From Ampullaceana balthica (Eukaryota > Mollusca > Gastropoda > Lymnaeidae), in contig CALYLW010000339.1 of NCBI GenBank assembly GCA_944989445.1, positions 404,501 to 468,500 of the forward strand: a stretch of DNA of 64,000 bases, given 5' to 3'. Both the position numbers and the translations under genes were made by a program. Each line of letters starts with the position of its first letter. The first letter of the stretch is position 1. Under the pieces are notes generated by a model, which was not told where the DNA came from, did no database searches, and saw only the letters and a list, made by a program, of their open reading frames with translations. Of the stretch, positions 54,041 through 64,000 are shown piece after piece.

Positions 54041-54199
54041 CCCTATGTAAAATTAACAAACGAACGAAAAACGAAAACAACTATAAATTAAACTAATCGT
54101 ATGAAGTATGAACGTAAAAGTATATACACTGGACACTGACTACATGTAAATTAATAACTGAACTATCAATTAATATCCACATGTGTCATGTGACATGCA
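54041..54199. other. Spacer between the hAT element and the minisatellite locus
   Basis: Nothing recognised. Confidence 0.4.
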
Positions 54200-54895
54200 T
54201 TGTTACTAATTAGTTTGGGAATTTCGAAGGCGCTTTACACATAGCACAATGGAGGCGATAGAAGAGTGCACTGCTCAGATGTACATCATTCACGTTACCG
54301 TGTACCGAGGACACTGAGAGCACTATACTCAAATGTACATTATTCGCAATACTGTGTACTGTAACATCTTTGTGATGTTTTACTTATTAATATATCTTGT
54401 AGGCGTTCTCTCAATACATAACATTGCATACAATAATCCTCTGAAGAACTGGTTTCAATTTTAAAAAAAAACCGTTAATATGTATACTATGTACATAACA
54501 TATATAATTTGAGGTTATTCAACGTAAAGTCCTCAGCCACACACATCCGCCATTACACACAGAATTCTGAAAACCCCTTCTCTTACCCGCGCTTTCACTC
54601 ACGTGACCTCTCCGTCATCCAACTCGTGATTCACACGTGACATGTACTGAGTACAATATGCTCAGATTTGAGCATAGTTCGTATTGAGGAAACTATGCTC
54701 AAATGTACACTATTCAAACTACTGTGTACTGAGTACTGACTACACTGACACTATGCTCAGATGTACACTATTCACAATACACTATGTACACTAAAGGCAT
54801 AATGCTATTAACACTATGCACAAAGCAGAAAGTACACTTTTGACATTATGCAGAGTTTAATATTGACTAACTCTATGCAGAACGTATAATGACAG
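54200..54895. repeat. Degenerate part of the minisatellite locus
   Basis: Diverged units of the type ACTATGCTCAAATGTACACT / ATTCACAATACTGTGTACT and, near the end, TATGCAGAGTTTAATATTGA, which resembles the 25-bp unit downstream. Confidence 0.65.
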
Positions 54896-54904
54896 GTTCA
54901 ACGA

Positions 54905-55921
54905 TAAAACGGCCCCGACAAATGCGCTCCGACATAACGGCCCTGGACTAATAGTCAAAAATACGATCAAATATTTTATTAGTACAGTATTTTTACTCAC
55001 CGATTCAGTGTCAGATTTAGTTCACAAGAAACAATAATAATAACACGACAAGCAAGAATTTAATAGATATGGTACCAAGTCACGGTTGTTTCTGAGAAGA
55101 AATACTATAAAAACATCACAAGAAATCATTGGACAATTTGACCACTTTTTTAAAGGGTGAATAAGTTAACAAAAGCTTAATAAAATAGATGTAAAAAATA
55201 TTTTTTAAAAACCACGTTTTTTAAAGTGGACTAAAAAGAGGAAAATAACTTAAAACTTATAAGTTCAAGTACTTTAATTTAAGATGACTAAAACCGTTGG
55301 GCGGGCGCTTATGAGGTGTTTGGAAGATTTATAATTTAGAAGGCAAAAGAGAGATCTATAAGTGAGAGAATGAGTGAACTGCATATGTAAAACCTATATT
55401 TTTTTTTACCTATATTTATTTTATTCTTTTTAGTCTAAGTGTATGCTATGGTGAGTTTTGTCGCTTCCTTTTGATTATTGATTATTGAAGCATTGATTAT
55501 GTTCAATATAATACGCAGCGCGACAAACATTTACAGACTGAACTCCCCTTAAACACGGGGATGTGGTCATCGATGACTGGGGTGAACTCCAGTGGCACGT
55601 GGATGTCAACAATAGCAGACGGATACAGATGCTATATAGAGATAAACTAAAAATGCATTAATTTAATTACGGTTCATTCGATCGATCAGAAATTTTCACA
55701 CAATGCATTGTCATCCAAGATCTATCTGTGGTAAAATTTTGAGATCTCTAGGACCATCAGAAGTTGTATAATTTTACGTTGGAAAATTTGAAATTTTGCG
55801 GACAGGAACGAAAAAGCAAGTTAATAAAACGTGGTAAAATGCATACAATTGTAAAAAAAATTTTTTGCAAATGTAAACATTGTGTCTGGGGCCGTTATGT
55901 CTGGGCCGTTTCGACGGGCCA
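54905..55921. mobile_element. About 1-kb element with ACGGCCC-rich inverted ends, interrupting the minisatellite
   Basis: Left end ACGATAAAACGGCCCCGACA...ACATAACGGCCC and right end GGGGCCGTTATGTCTGGGCCGTTTCGACG are inverted relatives. The interior carries an R1-related segment in reverse (about 55440-55830) and the TTATAAGTTCAAGTACTT text shared with 19613-19700. Confidence 0.6.
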
Positions 55922-55924
55922 CGA

Positions 55925-56578
55925 TATCGACACTATGCAGCGGGTATAATATTTACACTTTGCATTATCATATTGACAATATCCATGGGGTATAATTTCG
56001 ACACTTTTCTGAGTGTATAATATCGACACCAAGCAGATGGGTATAATATCGACACTATCCAGAGCGTATAATATCGACACTGATGCATGAAGGGTATGAT
56101 ATCGACACTATGCAGAGGGTATAATATCGACACTATGCCGAGGGTATAATATCGACACTATGCAGAGGGTATAATATTGTCAGTATGCAGAGGGTATAAT
56201 ATCGAAACTATGCAGAGGGTATAATATCGACACTATGCAGAGGGTATAATATCGACACTATGCAGAGGGTATAATATCGACAGTATGCAGAGGGTATAAT
56301 ATCGACACTATGCAGAGGGTATAATATCGACACTATGCAGAGGGTATAATATCGACTATCCAGAGGGTATAATATCGAGACTATGCAGAGGGTATAATAT
56401 CAAGACTATGCAGAGGGTATAATATCGACACTATCCAGAGCGTATAATATCGACACTATGCAGAGGGTATAATATCGACTATGCAGAGGGTATAATATCG
56501 ACTATGCAGAGGGTATAATATCGACTATGCAGAGGGTATAATATCGACACTATGCAGGGGTATAATATCGATACTATA
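55925..56578. repeat. 25-bp minisatellite, left block
   Basis: About 26 units of ACTATGCAGAGGGTATAATA plus TCGAC with 21-22 bp deletion variants. It continues at 58393 beyond a LINE insertion. Confidence 0.93.
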
Positions 56579-58390
56579 TGGCATCCATGCGTCCTCAGGG
56601 GACGATGGCGTTGACACCTGCTCCTCTTCCCCTTTCTCCTGGCTCTTCTCTCCTCACTCCTGGCTGTGAGGGTGGCTTCCGCAACTTGAATGCACTCACG
56701 CACTTTTGACCGCCAGGAGGTGCGCTCCTCAGCAATGGCCTCCCACGTTGTGTGATCGATGCGCGCCAAGGCCTGTCTTCCTTTAGACATCCTTGTAGCG
56801 CAGGCAGGGACGACCTATTTTCTTCACACCAGTTGCCAGCTCACTATAAAGCAGGGCTCTTGGAATTCGCTCCGAGCCCATCCTGTGAACATGGCCCAAC
56901 CACCGCAGGCGCCTCTCACTCAGGATTGAGTGCATACTCCGCATATGGCTCCTCCGGAGTACCTCCACATTTGTGATTGTTTTCCTGCCACCTGGTGTGT
57001 AGGATCCTACGCAATCATCGCAAGTGGAAACTGTTAAGCTGCTTTATTTGCTTGGCATAGGTTGTCCAGCACTCGCAACTAAGGAGTGTGCTGAGCAAGC
57101 AGGCCTGGTACACAGTGATTTTCGATCTATCAGTGAGCTGCGCATTGTTCCACACTATTTGGTTTAGCCTTGCCATTAACGATGCGGCCTTACCGATTCT
57201 GGTTTCTATTTCCTTTTCCATGGAGAGTGCGATTGTGATGTTGCTGCCAAGGTAGGTGAAATCCTCGACAACATCCAAGGTGTTTCCCTCAATGGAGATT
57301 GCTGGGAGGCAGTCAGTGCCTTGTCTCATAATGTTGGTCTTTTTTAGGCTTATCGTTAAACCGAATTCCTTGCACGCATATGAGAATTTATTGATCAGCT
57401 GTTGGGGTCCTATCTCTGTATGTGAGGTGAAAGCTGCGTCATCCGCGAAGAGCAACTCTCTGATTAATACAGTTTCCACTTTGCTCTTCGCACGGAGCCG
57501 GCTGATGTTAAATAGGATTCCATCTGCCCTGGTATGAATGTTCTCACCCTCGGAACAGTCCTCGAAAGCATGTCGCAGTAGCACCGAGAAGAAGATACCA
57601 AAGAGTGTTAATGCCAGTACGCAGCCCTGTTTGACTCCACTACACAGTGGGAAGGGTTCAGAGGTGGCACCATCGAAGAGCACTGTGCTGTGCATATTGG
57701 TGTGGAAAAACTCGATGGTATTAAGGAGCCGCGGCGGACATCCTATTTTTTCCAGTATACGAAACAGACCATTGCGGCTGACCAGGTCAAATGCCTTTGT
57801 TAAGTCTATGAAGGCAATGAAGAGGGCTTTCTGTTGCTCCCGACATTTCTCTTACAGCTGACTGAGTGAGAAAATCATGTCCATGGTTAACCGGCCAGCC
57901 CGAAAACCGCATTGAGACTCCGGATAGACATTTTGTGCCAGAATTTGCAGGCGCGCAAGAACCACTCTGGCAAAGGCCTTTCCCACAATACCCAATAGGG
58001 ATATGCCTCGATAGTTGTTGCAGTCGCTGCGATCACCTTTGTTTGTGTACATCGTGACTATTTTGGTATCGCACATATCCTGTGGAATGTGGCCATGTTC
58101 CCAGCAATCGCATATGAGCTCGTGCAAAGGATTCAGTAATGCTGGCTTGCCGTATTTGAGGACTTCGGCAGGAATGCCATCCATACCTGGAGCCTTCCCA
58201 TTTCTCAGATGATCAATTGCCTTACTAAGCTCCTCTATTGACGGTGGCGCATCAAGCTGATCTAGAACTGGTAGGTCTGGGATTCTCTCTAGGGCAGAGT
58301 CAGATACTACATTCTGTATTGTACAGAGTTCTAGGTAGTACTCAGTCCAGCGCTGCATCTGCTTGTGACGTTCTGTGATCATTTCGCCTG
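56579..58390 (-). pseudogene. LINE fragment inserted into the 25-bp minisatellite
   Basis: Reading leftwards from 58382: MITERHKQMQRWTEYYLEL, LRNGKAPGMDGIPAEVLK, NNYRGISLLGIVGKAFARV, PESQCGFRAGR (then a frame break near 57850), NMHSTVLFDG, SGVKQGCVLALTLFGIFFSV, the active site LLFADDAAF, FTYLGSNI, LLSCECWTTY (frame break near 57010), RLRWLGHVHRM, and a final part to about 56600. It has the RT and C-terminal parts only, no endonuclease, so it is 5'-truncated. It is a different but related family member from the one at 17.5 kb. Confidence 0.88.
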
Positions 58391-58392
58391 TC

Positions 58393-58975
58393 TATTGACA
58401 CTATGCAGAGGGTATAATATTGACACTATTCAGAGGGTATAATATTGACACTATGCAGAGGGTATAATATTGACACTATTCAGAGGGTATAATATTGACA
58501 CTATGCAGAGGGTATAATATTGACACTATTCAGAGGGTATAATATTGACACTATGCAGAGGGTATAATATCGACACTATTCAGAGGGTATAATATTGACA
58601 CTATGCAGAGGGTATACTATCGACACTATGCAGAGGGTATAATATTGACACTATGCAGAGGGTATAATATTGACACTATGCACATGGGTATAATATTGAC
58701 ACTATGCAGAGGGTATAATATCGACACTATGCAGAGGGTATACTATCGACACTATGCAGAGGGTATACTATCGACACTATGCAGATGGTATAATATCGAC
58801 ACTATGCAGAGGGTATAATATTGACACTATGCAGAGGGTATAATATTGACACTATGCAGAGGGTATAATATTGACACTATGCAGAGGGTATAATATTGAC
58901 ACTATGCAGAGAGTATAATATCGACACTATGCAGAGGGTATAATATTTACACTTAGCATTGAGTACCATATTGAC
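58393..58975. repeat. 25-bp minisatellite, right block
   Basis: About 23 units of the same 25-bp type as the left block, with two sub-variants (TATTGAC and TATCGAC; GCAGAG and TTCAGAG) that alternate in the first part, suggesting higher-order duplication of a 50-bp dimer. Confidence 0.93.
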
Positions 58976-59275
58976 ACTATAAATATATTGCATTGTTGAC
59001 ACCCTGTCCATACTATCTGTTAACTCTGCCCATAGTATCTGTTGACTCTGCACACAAGTCTTAGTGGTTATTTATGTTGCACGGAATTCCGAAGACACAC
59101 CACAGTATAGACACTACACGGGGAGTAACTCTTGGCTGTTAAATATTGCACACTCTCTGAAACGTGATTTTTTTCTTTTAATTTCAAATGACTAGAGTGA
59201 CTAACTGTAAGAAGAGATATAAGTTGATTTGAAATACATCCGGTAGCGGACATTCCAGACTACGAATATATGATG
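58976..59275. other. Intergenic sequence, nothing recognised
   Basis: No supported feature. Confidence 0.4.
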
Positions 59276-59283
59276 TGCATGAC

Positions 59284-59483
59284 CACAGCCGTCTTTACAC
59301 CATTTTGGGCCCCCGGGCAAAGAAATAGCGTTGGGCCCCTGGGCAAAGAAAGAGTGCGCCCCCCCCCCGCAGGAATAAAAAAATATATACATAATATACA
59401 TACGAAAACATATTCCCATGGGCCCCTATGCTCGTGGGCCCCCGGGCAAATGCACAACGGGCCTATGCGTTAAGACGGCCCTG
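59284..59483. mobile_element. 200-bp hAT-type MITE, second copy
   Basis: Same family as 51739-51922: CACAGCCGTCTTTACACC at the left, TAAGACGGCCCTG at the right. Flanking octamers TGCATGAC (59276-59283) and TGTATGAC (59484-59491) differ by one base, as expected for an older 8-bp duplication. Confidence 0.85.
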
Positions 59484-59491
59484 TGTATGAC

Positions 59492-60614
59492 AATATGTGA
59501 ACTGTCTGTATGTTAACTATATTGTTTATGGTACTGATGTGTATGTGAGATATGGGGTGTATGGTATTGGTGTATAAGTGATGTATCCAGTGTTAGCATT
59601 GTTATGACTATGATATTTTCTGTGAATTGGAAAGGTGTGTCTATTTGGATGGCACCGACTGTGATATGTGCTGTGTATGACACAGGTCTGTCTGTGTATT
59701 TGCTGTGTATGACAGTCGTGTATGACACGGTTTGTATTTTTTTAAACAAACATTTGTATGTAATACAACACTTGGTATGGCACTCACGTGTTTGTGATAA
59801 TATAACATTGTTATGGCCTTGGTTATGTAGGTCCTATGTGTGACATTATCATAAAGATGGTAAACCAAATATAAACATCAATGTATCAACAAAAACAAAA
59901 CAACACATTTCCTTGATTGTATCAACTGTGTTAGTTAAAGATTCTATGCACAGAACAAACCTATCCTATCATATCAACATAACACATTTTAGTAGCCACT
60001 ACTTTCATTACCCTAACGTAGGCCAAGGAACACCGTTTTCCGCAGATGTCAACAAAGATTAATCCATTAAACAAGATCAGTGTTGTCTCAAAGAAATCCC
60101 TGAATAAACTGGTGCTACCTATCAGATATCCAGCTTGATTATACAAGCGGATCAAAATAGTTCCTAGCAGTACCTTCTCAAGTCTTTCACGGCCTTTGTA
60201 TAGACGCGTGTTTATGGTGGGACGACCGTCACACAAGGGAAATAATCAATCAGACAAGGATTTATTATCCACATGTGTGCTCGAGTTTATCAAGAGAAGG
60301 TGGGGTGGGGAAGGTGAGTGGGTGATAAATCTAACACAAGGAATCAAGATCAACTTTCTTCTTCATTCCTGAAAGTGGGGACTTGACAGACACGCAAACA
60401 TGCCAACACCACCCCCCCCCACCCAATCCCCCGACCCGCAAAAATGTATAGTTACATCAACGCGCCATGACTATAAGTGGTTACCTTTCAAATAAACGAT
60501 TCAGATCAATTTTATTCTTTTGCTCTAAATTATTCCTGTCAGAACGTTTAAATGTAATAATCGGAAATTGCAAAAGACTAAGGGACACATAAGTCATAGG
60601 TCATACGCACTCAA
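59492..60614. other. Intergenic sequence, no supported gene
   Basis: 59500-59860 is rich in degenerate GTGTATGACA words. The minus-strand frame 60236-59961 (91 residues) has hydrophobic stretches but no recognised domain and no clear splice context. Confidence 0.4.
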
Positions 60615-61098
60615 CAAGGGCATTCCAACTCAACATTAATATGGGCATACCAACTCAACATGGGCATACCAACTCACCAAAATGGGCATACCCAAACACG
60701 GACATACCAACTCAACATGGGCATACCAACCTAACACGGGCATACCAACTCAACATGGCCATACCAACTCAACATGGGCATACCAACTAACACGGGCATA
60801 CCAACTCAACATGGGCATACCAACTCAACATGGGCATACCAACCTAACACGGGCATACCAACCTAACACGGGCATACCAACTCAACATGGGCATACCAAC
60901 TCAACACGGGCATACCAACCCAACATGGGCATACCAACCCAACATGGGGATACCAACTCAACGCGGGCATACCAACTCAACACGGGCATACCAACTCAAC
61001 ATGGGCATACCAACTCAACATGGGCATACCAACTCAACATGGGCATACCAACTCAACATGGGCATACCAACTCAACATGGGCATACCAATCTAACATG
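60615..61098. repeat. 19-bp tandem array, about 25 copies
   Basis: Units of GGGCATACCAACTCAACAT with CT/CC and AT/CG variants and some 18-bp units. Confidence 0.94.
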
Positions 61099-61436
61099 TG
61101 GCTATAGATTCTGCCATCCTATAAAAGTATCACAAGAGTTAGATTTGATTCCTTATTTTCCTGGCACATGTGTAAAACTAATGAAAACTTGAGTCTAAAT
61201 GGGGTTGGCATTTGATGCTGTTTTATGGCTCATTGAGTCGAACTTCAAAGACAAAATTAGTTTATTATAAGCTAATAAAATGTCATAGATCTTTATTGAT
61301 GATATAATTATAGTATTTATTATAGCATATTAATTTACACCCCATCACTGAACTTTAAAAAAAAAGCAGTGCTTGTTCCCAAGTTCATTTTTATTAAAAG
61401 AGAAATAATTAAATGCTCTTCTCCTACACAATAGAG
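61099..61436. other. Intergenic sequence, nothing recognised
   Basis: AT-rich, no supported feature. Confidence 0.4.
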
Positions 61437-62269
61437 CAGGGGTGTCCAAAGTCCGGCCAGCGGGCCGAAACGAAGCAATTTTTACTGGTTGGGGCCTCAT
61501 CTGAAATAATTAATTGACTGACGCATTATTTCTGTAACGACATTATATTTATAAGAAAAGTCGATTTAAAAAAAAACTATTTTTATTACGTCAAATGATG
61601 GCAAAAATCGATGACGTTTTTAATTTTAACAACGTGGAAATGGATTTCTAAAAATCTGATGTAGTTAAGTATACGAAATTCAAAGACCACTATTGACCAC
61701 CTACTGAAAAATTGATTACGTCATTTTTATCATTTTTTTTCGTCGATTCGGAAACTGAAAGCAATATGGCATTGGTGAACTTAAAAAAATTCAAATAGTT
61801 TTTTGTATCACTAATTTGCAAACAACTTTTCGGCTTTTGTTATATTCAACACATTTAGTTTATTTTAAGGTACGAAGTACAAAACAACCCTTTTTTCCAC
61901 AACTTTCCCTTGATTATCAAATTGAAAATCATCTCTATCTTATATATTACAGACGCTCCTTGCATATATATAAAGACCAGTCTTTATATGATCTTTAAAA
62001 AATGTTCAGATCAATAAATTATCTAAATAATGTTAGTAATTGCTATGATCGGCAAAATACAATTTTTAAAAAAAGGAAATTATAATAAAAAATTAATAAA
62101 AATGTATAATCATACTCCAATTTGGCCATGTTCTCAGTGAGTGTAAAAATGTCATGCTTAAATTTATTCTGAAAATATAACACATCTCCTTATCTATATA
62201 TGTATGTATTTGTGTTAAATTTATAGTGAATTTGATGTTATTTAGACATTTTAATTCTTATTATAGAAT

Positions 62270-64000
62270 GGAGAAGGCACGTTTAAAAAAGGGAAAGTTA
62301 ATGACCACGCTACAAAAAAAAAGTGGAGGAGTGTATGACGTGTGTGAGTGAAGAATTACTTGACCTTCAGAGTCTTAAACACCAAACAATGGGAAAAGAT
62401 TTATTTGATTCTGATTGTTCTGCTGTCAGTGACAATAAACTTCCATGGAAAAAATATCTGGAATTATTTCTGAGGGTGCCCCTGCCTTGACTGGTGAGCA
62501 TAGTGGACTAGCAACACGGGTCTGTAACAAAGTCAGCGAAGAGGGTGGCAAAGCTTTTAATTTTCACTGTATCGTTTACCAACTAGTTAATTCTTTGAGC
62601 CAAACATCTTAGATGTGATCATGCCATTAAGCCAGTGATACAAGCTATAAACTCTATTCGCTCTAAAGTCTAGTTTCACCTCCAGTTTCACGAGTTTCTT
62701 CTTGAAATCCAGGGAGAATACGGAGATGTTGTGTATCACCATGATGTAAGATGGCACTCCAGCGCTTCTACCCACTTAAAAAAGAAATTGGGCAATTCAT
62801 GGAAGTTAAGGAACTACCAAATCCAGAGCTATCTGATACTGCTTGGCTGGGAGATTTTGCATCTAAACGTTCTTAACACAAATATTTAAGGGCACATTTC
62901 AGTGGTAAGCCGATTATATTCACATATCAAGGCCTTCGGAAACAAGCTGCAACTTTTTCAAAGATGTCGGCATCTTATCATTGCCTAATACCACATATTT
63001 CCCCTCACTACAGGAAATCATGACAAGTTTTCCAGAAAGAAGCTTCAATGAAAAAATGCAGATATATGTTGAAGATATCACATCCCTGGCTGATGAATTT
63101 CAAAGAGGCTTTAAGGACTTTGCAGCTATTGAAGAGGAAATCATGTTTTTTTTAAATCCTTTATATTAACTCGTGGTGTCTGCGGCCGCCCGACCGACCG
63201 ACCGCCCACGTCGCCAAAACTTTTGAGCGATTTTTAACCCACTTGCTCGTAAGCTAGCGAGCTGAAATTTAGCAGGCAGTTTCGTGGCGATGATAAAAAC
63301 TATGTATCAAAATTTCAGATCGATCGCATGTACCGTAATTAAATTATTGATTTTTTAGATTATTTTATTTATTCCTATGTATCATGCTATTTTTTTTAGA
63401 TAGAGCGTCGCGGTGCGTATTATATTGAACAACCTTTCTGTCGCGCAATAAGGTGCGTATTTTATTGACAACTCTTTTTATAAACATATTCCTGATCGGT
63501 GCGCATTATATTAAACATGTTTTACGACACAACTGCAATTTTGTATTTAAGGATGGTCTGGCGCTGCGTATTGTAATGAACATTCTTTTAGTTACGTCTC
63601 GTACATAAAGGATTTATAGTGAAAAACTTGTTTTTTTACGTTTTTTTTTAATTCTTCATCTATCTCTGTTGCCCTGTTAATTCTCCAGGCTATTCTGTAG
63701 CTGGAACTCATTGAGTTGCAAAGTGATGCTGAAAGTCGCAACAGACAACAACAGCTTTCTCTCATTGACTTTTACAGTCAGCCAGATAAAGAGAAAATTC
63801 AAAAAGATTCGCAAATTTGCTAAGAAAATGCTCAGCTTGTTTGACTCGACATACTTGTGTGAGCAGACATTTTCAGTTATGAATTTTAACAAAGTCTGTG
63901 TGAGGACGAGAATAAGTGACTCTCAACTACATGATATCATACCTATCAAGACCGGTGGCATTGAGCCTGACTACACATATTTACTGCATTCAAGATCTGT
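62270..64000 (+). pseudogene. hAT transposase pseudogene, GTF2IRD2-like
   Basis: Fragments in several frames read, in order: SEEGGKAFNFHCIVYQ (62540), QGEYGDVVYHHDVRWHSS (62710), KKEIGQFMEVKELPNPELSD (62780), FPSLQEIMTSFPERSFNEKM (62995), then after the R1 insertion LELIELQSDAESRNRQQQLS (63700) and the hAT C-terminal motif EQTFSVMNFNK...RTRISDSQLHDI (63860-63940). This order matches transposases from which vertebrate GTF2IRD2 C-termini derive. Stops and frameshifts make it non-functional. Confidence 0.85.
63144..63655 (+). mobile_element. R1 dispersed repeat, copy d, inserted in the hAT pseudogene
   Basis: Starts TTAAATCCTTTATATTAACTC, ends ACATAAAGGATTTATAGTG plus a T-rich tail; contains GTCGCGGTGCGTATTATATT and GCGCATTATATTAAACATG. 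It interrupts the transposase text between EEEIMFF and the LELIEL block, which fixes its approximate borders. Confidence 0.8.

Larger units (their letters stand above)
61437..64000 (+). mobile_element. hAT transposon relic (GTF2IRD2/Charlie-like), cut by the window edge
   Basis: The left terminus CAGGGGTGTCCAAAGTCCGG is the classic end of Charlie/ZBED-like hAT elements. Decayed coding text follows on the plus strand from about 62270, with the C-terminal dimerisation domain still open at the right edge. The right terminus is outside the window. R1 copy d interrupts it at 63144-63655. Confidence 0.85.

Noticed and set aside
55925..58975. Possible CRISPR-like or regulatory array because of regularly spaced TATAAT words
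   Set aside because: Units are contiguous with no unique spacers, and the organism is a eukaryote; it is a simple minisatellite.
59961..60236. Minus-strand 91-codon ORF with hydrophobic stretches
   Set aside because: No ATG-supported conserved start, no splice context and no family recognised.
60682..61192. 141-codon repetitive ORF (GIPTQHGHTNST repeats)
   Set aside because: Product of the 19-bp array; frame stays open by periodicity (57 = 3 x 19), with no signal peptide, splice sites or domain.

Overview
The window is eukaryotic, intron-rich and AT-rich, with two spliced protein-coding genes in a tail-to-tail arrangement plus a dense load of transposons and tandem repeats. The gene architectures (a C2orf42 homologue and a single RGS12/RGS14-type gene) and the mix of mobile elements (Merlin, hAT, Tigger/pogo, LINEs, a tRNA-derived SINE, an LTR element) point to an animal. 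I think a lophotrochozoan, most likely a mollusc, but that is inference: no rRNA or mitochondrial marker is present. I see no CRISPR array, operon or other prokaryotic feature.

Left part (1-15.5 kb): after a dead Merlin transposase fragment and a 143-bp hAT-type MITE with a perfect 8-bp target-site duplication, the plus strand carries the C2orf42 homologue. Eight coding exons between 1289 and 14974 join in phase to 624 residues, with an N-terminal Cys4 zinc-binding motif and a split SWIM-type motif. Its 7.7-kb fourth intron holds a 5.9-kb LTR retrotransposon (two LTRs that look identical over 504 bp, 5-bp TSD) whose only long ORF is a 935-residue charged coiled-coil protein on the strand opposite to the host gene, and a tRNA-derived SINE with an 11-bp TSD.

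Middle (15.5-26.5 kb): mainly repeats. There is a 28-bp array, a LINE fragment flanked by inverted repeats, a Tigger/pogo relic with a nested MITE, two head-to-tail copies of a dispersed repeat family (called R1 here), and a 278-bp direct duplication.

26.5-42.8 kb, minus strand: an RGS12/RGS14 homologue. Thirteen exons join in phase to 1472 residues: a new-looking 374-residue N-terminal exon, RGS domain, two Raf-like Ras-binding domains, a GoLoco motif and a long low-complexity tail. It has a TATA/initiator promoter with GC boxes, a CCAAT box and CRE-like sites. Both its first and last exons contain in-frame minisatellites, and its first intron contains five further arrays in about 2.8 kb. 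The protein should couple G-alpha(i/o) GTPase acceleration (RGS), GDP-dissociation inhibition (GoLoco) and Ras/Rap binding on one scaffold.

Right part (42.8-64 kb): a 12-copy 55-bp array, a possible small secreted-peptide gene (44845-45209, plus), and then mostly repeats: a 2.75-kb hAT element with an 8-bp TSD that contains a LINE fragment which in turn contains a MITE; a 25-bp minisatellite locus split by two separate transposon insertions; a 19-bp array; and a GTF2IRD2-like hAT transposase relic running off the right edge.

All coordinates, splice sites and reading frames were read by eye from the sequence. Family assignments are from recognisable motifs, not from database searches.
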